A stretch of DNA of 64,000 nucleotides, taken from assembly GCF_033100095.1 (NCBI RefSeq), contig NZ_CP136921.1, positions 3,623,001 to 3,687,000 on the forward strand. Direction: 5' to 3'. Source of the DNA: Diaphorobacter limosus (GTDB taxonomy: Bacteria; Pseudomonadota; Gammaproteobacteria; Burkholderiales; Burkholderiaceae_C). Each line of letters begins with the position of its first letter. The stretch's first letter is position 1. The notes under the pieces were generated by a model, which had not been told where the DNA came from, ran no database searches, and saw only the letters and a list, made by a program, of their open reading frames with translations. This document shows, in pieces, positions 58,092 through 64,000 of this stretch. Both the position numbers and the translations under genes were made by a program.

Positions 58092-58736
58092 ATGTCGTCG
58101 CAACCCACCAGCAACGCACCCGTGCTGCATGTGCAGGGCCTGGGGTTCGGGTTCCCTGGACACAGCCTGTTCCAGGATTGGAGTGCAGATTTTCCAGCCG
58201 GGCTATCCCTGATACAAGGGGGCGATGGAACGGGCAAAACCAGCCTGTTGCGCCTGTTTGCCGGCGAAACTGCGCCGCAGGCGGGGAGTGTGACATTGCT
58301 CGGGATGGATGCCGTGCGGCAACCGGCGGAATATCGCGCCCAGGTGTTCTGGCGCGATCCGCGTGCGCCCTGGCCGGACACATTGACACCGCTGACATGG
58401 GTGGAGCAGCTGCCTGCGCACCATCCGCGCTGGTCAGGCGAAGCCTGGCGCGCACATGTCGCCGGTTTTGGCCTGGCAATGCACCTGCACAAGCCCATGT
58501 ATCAGCTCTCCAGCGGCAGCCAGCGCAAGGTGCTGCTGGCTGCAGCCCTGGCCAGCGGCGCCGTGCTGACCTTGCTGGACGAGCCGTTGGCAGCGTTGGA
58601 TAAACCATCGATCAGCTATCTGCTGCAGGCACTGGAGGCTGAGGCCCGCGCGTCGCGCTGGCCAGGGCGTGCGGTACTCGTCGCGCACTACGACGCACTG
58701 GGAGACCTGCCCTGGTGCGCCAGGATAGCGCTGTAG
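58092..58736 (+). CDS. Single ABC-type ATPase, CcmA-like
   Basis: 214-residue ATP-binding subunit. Walker A GGDGTGKTS near 45-53, signature LSSGSQRK, Walker B VLTLLDEPLAALD, and a HYDA switch near the end. Short length and pattern recall CcmA (heme export for cytochrome c maturation), but no ccmB or other permease gene adjoins it, so the partner is unknown. The ATG at 58092 is preferred over a GTG at 58083. Its stop lies 1 bp from the gdhA stop. Confidence 0.82.
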   Translation: MSSQPTSNAPVLHVQGLGFGFPGHSLFQDWSADFPAGLSLIQGGDGTGKTSLLRLFAGETAPQAGSVTLLGMDAVRQPAEYRAQVFWRDPRAPWPDTLTPLTWVEQLPAHHPRWSGEAWRAHVAGFGLAMHLHKPMYQLSSGSQRKVLLAAALASGAVLTLLDEPLAALDKPSISYLLQALEAEARASRWPGRAVLVAHYDALGDLPWCARIAL

Positions 58737-58737
58737 A

Positions 58738-60081
58738 TCAGACCACGCCCTGGGCCAGCATGGCGTCGGCCACCTTCACGAAGCCGGCGATGTTGGCGCC
58801 GTCGATATAGCTGACGCTGCCGTCGGCACGCTTGCCATGCTGCAGGCAGGCGCCATGGATGCTCTTCATGATCTGCAGCAGGCGGGCATCGACTTCGTCG
58901 CGTGTCCAGGACAGACGCTGCGCGTTCTGGCTCATCTCCAGGCCCGAGGTGGCCACGCCGCCGGCATTGCTGGCCTTGCCGGGCGCGTAGAGCACACCGG
59001 CCGTTTCGAACACCTTGGCAGCCTCGTTGGTCGAAGGCATGTTGGCGCCCTCCGCCACGCACAGCACGCCGTTTTTGATCAGCGTGCGGGCGTCCTGCTC
59101 GTCGAGTTCGTTCTGCGTGGCGCTGGGCAGGGCCACGTCAGCTGGGATATGCCAGGGCGTCTTGCCGGGCAGGAATTCCACGCCGGTGCGCTTGGCGTAG
59201 TCATTCACGCGGCCGTAGTGGTGGTTCTTCACATCCATGAGGATGGCCAGCTTCTCGGCGGTGAAGCCTTCAGGGTCGTAAATCGTGCCCGAAGAGTCGG
59301 ACACCGTGACCACCTTGGCGCCCAGTTGCATGGCCTTCTCGACCGAGTACTGGGCCACGTTGCCGGAGCCGGAGACGGACACCGTCTTGCCTTCCAGGCT
59401 TTGTCCACGCGTGGCCAGCATTTCCTGGGCAAAGTACACGCAGCCATAGCCCGTCGCCTCGGGGCGTATCAGCGAGCCGCCAAACGACAGGCCCTTGCCG
59501 GTGAACACGCTGGCGGCGTTGTTGGCCAGCTTCTTGTACATGCCGGCCATGAAGCCGACCTCACGGCCGCCCACGCCGATGTCCCCCGCCGGCACGTCGG
59601 TGTCCGGGCCCACATGGCGGAACAGCTCGGTCACGAAGGCCTGGCAGAAGCGCATGATCTCGGTCGGGCTCTTGCCCTTGGGGTCGAAATCAGAGCCGCC
59701 CTTGCCGCCGCCCATGGGCAGGGTGGTCAGGGCGTTCTTGAAAGTTTGCTCGAAGGCCAGGAACTTCAGCACCGACAGCGTGACCGAGGGGTGAAAGCGA
59801 ATCCCGCCCTTGAACGGCCCCACGGCCATGCTGTGCTGGATGCGGTAGCCGCGGTTGACATGTACGTTGCCATGGTCATCGAACCAGGAGACGCGGAACA
59901 TGATCACCCGCTCGGGCTCCACCAGGCGCTCCAGCAGTGCCTGTTCGGCGTAGCGCGGGTGCTTCTCGATGAAGGGCCACAGGCTTTCCATGACCTCGGT
60001 CACGGCTTGCAAGAACTCGGGCTGACCGGGGTTGCGCTGGGCCAGTTGTTCCAGGAATTGGCCTACGGATGCGTGCTTCAT
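58738..60081 (-). CDS. gdhA: NADP-type glutamate dehydrogenase
   Basis: 447-residue hexameric-type GDH, aminating 2-oxoglutarate to glutamate. Glutamate site RGYRIQHSMAVGPFKGGIRFHP (78-99), catalytic Lys127 in LPMGGGKGGSDFDPKGK, nucleotide-binding SVSGSGNVAQYSVEKA. The length and the N-terminal EFLQAVTEVMESLWPFIEKHPRY segment fit the E. coli GdhA (small, NADP) class. AAGG lies about 8 bases before the ATG. A 228 bp gap upstream separates it from the divergent GDPD gene. Confidence 0.96.
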   Translation of the reverse strand: MKHASVGQFLEQLAQRNPGQPEFLQAVTEVMESLWPFIEKHPRYAEQALLERLVEPERVIMFRVSWFDDHGNVHVNRGYRIQHSMAVGPFKGGIRFHPSVTLSVLKFLAFEQTFKNALTTLPMGGGKGGSDFDPKGKSPTEIMRFCQAFVTELFRHVGPDTDVPAGDIGVGGREVGFMAGMYKKLANNAASVFTGKGLSFGGSLIRPEATGYGCVYFAQEMLATRGQSLEGKTVSVSGSGNVAQYSVEKAMQLGAKVVTVSDSSGTIYDPEGFTAEKLAILMDVKNHHYGRVNDYAKRTGVEFLPGKTPWHIPADVALPSATQNELDEQDARTLIKNGVLCVAEGANMPSTNEAAKVFETAGVLYAPGKASNAGGVATSGLEMSQNAQRLSWTRDEVDARLLQIMKSIHGACLQHGKRADGSVSYIDGANIAGFVKVADAMLAQGVV

Positions 60082-60309
60082 TGGGAAACCTTCGAATCGG
60101 AGAGAAAAATTGCGGCGTTGCAGCATGGAATTATGCCAATAAAGCATGCGTGCATGCATAAGCCGTGCAAAAGTTAGTGTGGCGCTCACGCGCAATGCTG
60201 TGCTTGGGTAGCGTGGCACGGGGTGGGGTGGGGATTCGCCATGCCTGCAGCGTCTTTTTTTTGTCACGATCGCGGCCCATAGTCTGATTTTTCAAGAGAG
60301 GTGCAAGCG

Positions 60310-61482
60310 ATGCGTATTCACAATGTTTCGAAGGGGGCCGTGGCCCTGGCAGCGGCAGCGGTGTTGCTGGCGGCCTGTGGCGGTGGTGACGATAAGGGTG
60401 ATTATCCAACCCTGACGGGTGACAAGCCCCTGGTGATTGGTCACCGGGGCGCCTCGGGCTACCTGCCAGACCACACCCTGGAGGGCTACCGCAAGGCCAT
60501 AGAGCTGGGCGCTGATTTCATTGAGCCTGATCTCGTCGCCACCAAGGACGGGGTGTTGGTGGCGCGCCACGAACCCAATATCACCGCCACCACCGATGTC
60601 GCCCAGCGCAGCGAATTTGCCGCACGCAAGAGCAAGAAGCTGGTCGATGGGGTGAGCGAGGAGGGCTGGTTTGTTTCCGATTTCACCCTGGCCGAGCTCA
60701 AGACCCTGCGCGCCGTGCAGCCCCTGGCCGAACGCGACCAGAGCCACAACGGCAAGTATCTGATCCCGACCTTCGAAGAGGTGCTGGAGCTGGCCAAGAC
60801 CGAAGGTGCACGCCTGAATCGCAGCATCGGCGTCTATCCCGAGACCAAGCATCCGAGCTACCACGCGGGCCTGGGTCTGGCGCTGGAAGACCGCTTGCTC
60901 GCCATCCTGGGCAAGTACGGTTACACCAGCAAGAGCGCGCCGGTGATCGTGCAGTCCTTCGAGGTGGCCAACCTCAAGTATCTGCGCAGCAAGACCCAGG
61001 TGCGCTTGGTGCAGCTGGTGGATGCCAACGACGTCAACGCCGACGGCAGCATGGACCTGACAGCCCCCTATGACAAGCCGTACGACTTTGCCGTGGCTGG
61101 CGACGCCCGCACCTTTGCCAGCCTGCTGACGCCGGCCGGGCTCAAGGACGTCAAGAGTTACGCCGACGGCATCGGCCCGTGGAAGCCCTATCTGATCCCA
61201 TCCAAGCTGGTCGACGCCAACAAGGACGGCAAGCCTGATGACCTCAACGGTGACGGCAAGATCGACGAACGCGACCGGGTCATGCTGCCGGCCACCGATG
61301 TGGTCAAGAACGCCCATGCCGCCGGGCTGTTCGTCCACCCCTACACCTTCCGCAGCGAGGCGCGGCGCCTGGCATCGGACTTCAAGGGTGACCCCAAGGC
61401 CGAGTTCCGCCTGTTCTACCAGCTGGGCGTGGATGGGGTGTTTGCCGACTTCCCCGACCACGCCAAGGCGGCGCGCGACTGA
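60310..61482 (+). CDS. Glycerophosphodiester phosphodiesterase lipoprotein (GlpQ-like)
   Basis: 390-residue lipoprotein: signal [23 protein letters not shown] with lipobox Cys23. The GDPD domain has catalytic His45 in GHRGASG, metal ligands E72 and D74 in FIEPDLV, and His87 in ARHEP. It hydrolyses glycerophosphodiesters to glycerol-3-phosphate and an alcohol. Near the C-terminal third, [19 protein letters not shown] forms two EF-hand/dockerin-like DxNxDG loops, suggesting Ca2+ binding. GAGAGG lies 9 bases before the ATG at 60310. Periplasmic or membrane-anchored. Confidence 0.93.
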   Translation: MRIHNVSKGAVALAAAAVLLAACGGGDDKGDYPTLTGDKPLVIGHRGASGYLPDHTLEGYRKAIELGADFIEPDLVATKDGVLVARHEPNITATTDVAQRSEFAARKSKKLVDGVSEEGWFVSDFTLAELKTLRAVQPLAERDQSHNGKYLIPTFEEVLELAKTEGARLNRSIGVYPETKHPSYHAGLGLALEDRLLAILGKYGYTSKSAPVIVQSFEVANLKYLRSKTQVRLVQLVDANDVNADGSMDLTAPYDKPYDFAVAGDARTFASLLTPAGLKDVKSYADGIGPWKPYLIPSKLVDANKDGKPDDLNGDGKIDERDRVMLPATDVVKNAHAAGLFVHPYTFRSEARRLASDFKGDPKAEFRLFYQLGVDGVFADFPDHAKAARD

Positions 61483-61513
61483 AGCCTGCGGCCCGCTTGC
61501 GCGGGCTCTTGCG

Positions 61514-63421
61514 TCAGCGCCCGCGCAAAAACAGCCCGTCCAGCTCTTTCATGGTCAGCTGGCGCCAGGTGGGGCGGCCGTGGTTGCACTGGTCGGAACG
61601 CTCGGTGACCTCCATCTGGCGCAGCAGGGCGTTCATCTCGTCCAGCGTCAGGCGGCGGTTGGCGCGCACGGCGCCGTGGCAGGCCATGGTGGCCAGGATC
61701 TCATTGCGTGCACGCTGGATCACGGTGCTGGCGTCATGCTGGCCCAGCTCGGCGAGCACGCTGCGCGCCAGCTCCGCGGCGTTGCCCTGGGCCAGCTGGG
61801 TGGGCACGGCGCGCACGGCCAGGGTGCGCGGTGAAAACGGTACCACCTCCAGGCCCAGCAGGCCCAGCGTGTCGGCATGGGCCTCGGCCGTGACCACCTC
61901 CTCGGGGGTGGCGGCGAAGGTAGCGGGGATGAGCAGTGGCTGGCTGGCGATGCGCGCGCCCTGATCGACCTGGGACTTGAGGCGCTCGTAGACGATGCGC
62001 TCATGCGCTGCGTGCATGTCCACCAGCACCAGGCCCTGGGCGCTTTCGGCCAGGATGTAGATGCCGTGCAGCTGCGCCAGGGCGCGACCCAGGGGCCAGG
62101 TGTTGGCTGCGTCGGCAGGGGTTTCGACCGCAGTTGGCAGGGGCATGGCGGCAGCAGGCGAGGTTGCGCCGGCGGGCTCCATGGTGGGCCCGGGGGGCGC
62201 AGGCTGCGCCGCCGGCGTGCCCCATAGCGCCTGCAGGTCGGAGACCTTATGGCCCATGCGCTCATCAAATTTAATAGCTGTTTGCGCTTGCCAGTTGGGC
62301 GCTACAGGCCTATTTTGTTCAAAATCACCTGGGGGTGCCACAGCGGGCGTCGCACTGGCAGCGGCCAATGCCTGGGCGCGCGGGGCGGCCAGGGCGTTCT
62401 CCACGGCGTGGCGCACGGCCTGGTGCACCTCGCGGCTGTCGCGAAAGCGCACTTCTATTTTTGTTGGGTGCACATTCACGTCCACCCGCTGCGGGTCGAT
62501 CTGCACGTAGAGCGCATACACCGGCTGCTTCTGGCCGTGCAGCAGATCCTCGTAGGCCGTGCGCGCGGCGTGCGTGAGCACCTTGTCGCGCACGAAGCGG
62601 CCGTTGACATAGCAGAACTGCTGGTCGGCGCGCGAGCGCGCGGCGTCCGGCAGGCCGGCGCGGCCGGTGACGGTGACGGCACCCAGGCGCAGTTGCACGG
62701 GCACGGAGTTGCGCAGAAAGTCGTCACCCAGTACATCGCCCAGGCGCTGGCGCAGGGCGGCATCGGCGTCCACGTCGGGGGCGGCGCTGGCGCGCCACTG
62801 CTCGACCAGCCGGCCCTCGTGCCAGATGGCAAAGCCCACGTCCGGCCGCGCCAGCGCGTGGCGGCGCACGGCCTCCACGCAGTGGGCCAGCTCGGTGGTG
62901 TCGCTCTTCAAGAATTTGCGCCGCGCGGGGGTGGAGAAGAACAGCTCCTTGACCTCCACCGTGGTGCCGGTGCCGCGCGCCGCGGGGCGTAGCTCGCCGC
63001 TGCGCGCGTCGAGTGCGAAGGCGCTGGCCTGCTGCGCGGTGCGCGACAGCAGCGCCATCTCGGACACCGAGGCAATGGCCGCCAGGGCCTCGCCACGAAA
63101 GCCCATGGTGGCGACCGATTCCAGGTCGTGCAGATTGGTGATCTTGCTGGTGGCGTGGCGGCGCAGGGCCACCGGCAGCTCATCCCGCGGAATGCCGCAG
63201 CCATCGTCCTCGACGGCGATCAGGCGCACGCCGCCCGCGGCCAGGCGTACCGTGATCTGGCGCGCGCCGGCGTCCAGCGCGTTGTCCACCAGCTCGCGCA
63301 CGGCGGAGGCCGGGCGCTCCACCACCTCGCCTGCGGCAATCTGGCTGATCAGCTCATCGGGCAGGTCGCGTATCGGGCGGCGGGGGGACGGGGTGGCAGG
63401 GTCGGAGGGCTGGGCGGTCAC
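61514..63421 (-). CDS. mutL: DNA mismatch repair protein MutL
   Basis: 635-residue MutL. N-terminal GHKL ATPase: ELVDNALDAGA, DDGCGIP, MGFRGEALAAIASVS, NGRFVRDK and VDVNVHPTKIEVRF. The C-terminal domain carries DMHAAHERIVYE, which fits the DQHA(X)2E(X)4E endonuclease motif with Met for Gln, and CNHGRPT, so it is probably a nicking MutL as expected in bacteria lacking MutH. The only suitable start is GTG at 63421. The linker (about residues 364-386) includes an in-frame copy of the dispersed repeat. Confidence 0.95.
   Translation of the reverse strand: MTAQPSDPATPSPRRPIRDLPDELISQIAAGEVVERPASAVRELVDNALDAGARQITVRLAAGGVRLIAVEDDGCGIPRDELPVALRRHATSKITNLHDLESVATMGFRGEALAAIASVSEMALLSRTAQQASAFALDARSGELRPAARGTGTTVEVKELFFSTPARRKFLKSDTTELAHCVEAVRRHALARPDVGFAIWHEGRLVEQWRASAAPDVDADAALRQRLGDVLGDDFLRNSVPVQLRLGAVTVTGRAGLPDAARSRADQQFCYVNGRFVRDKVLTHAARTAYEDLLHGQKQPVYALYVQIDPQRVDVNVHPTKIEVRFRDSREVHQAVRHAVENALAAPRAQALAAASATPAVAPPGDFEQNRPVAPNWQAQTAIKFDERMGHKVSDLQALWGTPAAQPAPPGPTMEPAGATSPAAAMPLPTAVETPADAANTWPLGRALAQLHGIYILAESAQGLVLVDMHAAHERIVYERLKSQVDQGARIASQPLLIPATFAATPEEVVTAEAHADTLGLLGLEVVPFSPRTLAVRAVPTQLAQGNAAELARSVLAELGQHDASTVIQRARNEILATMACHGAVRANRRLTLDEMNALLRQMEVTERSDQCNHGRPTWRQLTMKELDGLFLRGR
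62265..62332. repeat. ~48 bp dispersed repeat inside the mutL linker
   Basis: Plus strand TTAATAGCTGTTTGCGCTTGCC..GGGCGCTACAGGCCTATTTTG. It is inserted in the opposite sense to mutL and read through without frameshift or stop. Confidence 0.8.
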
Positions 63422-63467
63422 GCGGCGATTGTAGGGGGCCGGTCTGGCCCGCCGGGTGCCAGGGTGA

Positions 63468-63734
63468 TCAGTGGCGATGGCCGCGGCGGCCACGGCCGCG
63501 GTCGTTGTTCTTGCCGACTTCGTTGCCAATCAGCGCGCCTGCGGCGGCACCGCCGACGGTGCCCAGGGTGGAGCCAAACACCGCATTGCCGACCAGGCCA
63601 CCGGCGACGGCGCCCACTCCGGTGCCGATCTGGGCATTGCTGGGGTGGTGGGCGCAGCCGGCCAGCGCCAGGGCGCCCACCAGTGCGGTGGCGACGGTCA
63701 GGGCGCGGACGGTGTGGGTACGACGGAAGATCAT
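63468..63734 (-). CDS. Glycine-zipper 2TM-domain lipoprotein (OsmB/SlyB-like)
   Basis: 88-residue lipoprotein: signal RTHTVRALTVATALVGALALAGC, then a glycine-zipper pair GTGVGAVAGGLVGNAVFG and LGTVGGAAAGALIGNEVG, and a basic tail GRGRRGHRH. Such proteins sit in the outer membrane and respond to envelope stress; exact role unknown. The ATG at 63734 is used because AAGGA is 9 bases away; the ATG at 63743 would overlap that site. Divergent from the palindromic element upstream. Confidence 0.82.
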   Translation of the reverse strand: MIFRRTHTVRALTVATALVGALALAGCAHHPSNAQIGTGVGAVAGGLVGNAVFGSTLGTVGGAAAGALIGNEVGKNNDRGRGRRGHRH

Positions 63735-63756
63735 GAAACGCATTCCTTGGTGGATG

Positions 63757-63857
63757 ATTCCATTTCTAAATCACCCGTGTCGTTGTTGCTTCGCCTTGTC
63801 GTGCTACAGCACTGCCTGCGGCTTCGCGCCTAGACACGAATGATTTGGAAACGGAAT
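63757..63857. repeat. 101 bp palindromic element with 25-bp imperfect inverted ends
   Basis: 63757-63781 and 63833-63857 are inverted repeats matching at 21 of 25 positions (AAATCA..CGTGTC core). A central palindrome GTGCTACAGCAC is at 63801-63812. The flanks GTTGCTTCGCC..CGGCTTCGCGCCTAG resemble the centre of the 23569-23734 element. It sits in the upstream region of the glycine-zipper gene. The remaining 140 bp to the window end hold no supported gene. Confidence 0.7.
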
Positions 63858-64000
63858 GGGTGGAACAAATGATGTGCTGCCACTGTGGCGGCAGGGTGTG
63901 AAGTGTGTATGGCTATCTGGTTGCCGATTGCGAGCAACTGTGTCCACTTGCCATGTTTGTGTCGCACACCGTACGGACATGGCGCGCCCGGGTACATTAC

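Overview
The window is a 64 kb piece of a GC-rich proteobacterial chromosome made up almost entirely of conserved housekeeping genes. Several local orders point to Betaproteobacteria, most likely the family Comamonadaceae (Acidovorax/Alicycliphilus/Comamonas-like): lolB-ispE-tRNA(Gln)-prs-rplY-pth; yicC-gmk-rpoZ-spoT followed by a convergent greB; rpsO-pnp; tpiA-secG-tRNA(Leu)-nuoABCDEFGHIJKLMN followed by DUF2818 and DUF1178 genes; and mutM-dynamin-mutY. The taxon is inferred from these orders and from the protein sequences; no 16S gene is present. There is no CRISPR array, prophage or complete insertion sequence.

Layout. 1-7.4 kb: a LysE-type exporter facing a six-gene operon for a peptide/nickel-class ABC importer plus an amidase. 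7.5-13.2 kb (minus strand): TPR protein, lolB, ispE, tRNA-Gln, prs, rplY, pth (outer-membrane lipoprotein delivery, isoprenoid and PRPP synthesis, translation). 13.3-17.2 kb: mutM, a dynamin-like GTPase and mutY. 17.3-21.9 kb: rapZ, recN and nadK on the minus strand, divergent from hrcA and a CAU-anticodon tRNA. 22-23.6 kb: a SPOR-domain membrane protein and an I78-type lipoprotein. 23.6-27.0 kb: the accessory part of the window, a five-gene minus-strand operon (receiver-like adaptor, small GTPase, three roadblock/LC7-type proteins) bracketed by two inverted copies of a ~166 bp palindromic element, one of which has a second element inserted at a CTAG target. 27-31.6 kb: hemW, rdgB, rph, and a PP2C phosphatase/Ser-Thr kinase pair. 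31.7-36.9 kb: yicC, gmk, rpoZ, spoT, greB, tRNA-Arg and a small secreted protein. 37.1-42.3 kb: rpsO, pnp, a quinone oxidoreductase, tpiA, secG, tRNA-Leu. 42.4-57.6 kb: the complete 14-subunit NADH dehydrogenase I operon with two DUF genes behind it. 57.7-63.7 kb: a small unknown gene, a lone CcmA-like ATPase, gdhA, a glycerophosphodiester phosphodiesterase lipoprotein, mutL and a glycine-zipper lipoprotein.

Two layers of small repeats overlie this backbone. A ~48 bp hairpin repeat (core ATAGCTG...GCGCTT...GCGCTACAGGCC) occurs about ten times, mostly at gene ends. It supplies stop codons (rph, rapZ, tpiA), lies next to start codons (gmk, pnp), and is read through in frame inside mutL and a dppF-like gene. 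A second class, 100-166 bp elements with terminal inverted repeats and a central palindrome, occurs at 23.6, 26.6 and 63.8 kb.

The least explained system here is the receiver-like/GTPase/roadblock operon at 23.8-26.4 kb. Its layout resembles MglA/MglB modules and actinobacterial conservons, but it has no histidine kinase, carries three roadblock-type proteins, and its GTPase has atypical G3 and G4 motifs.
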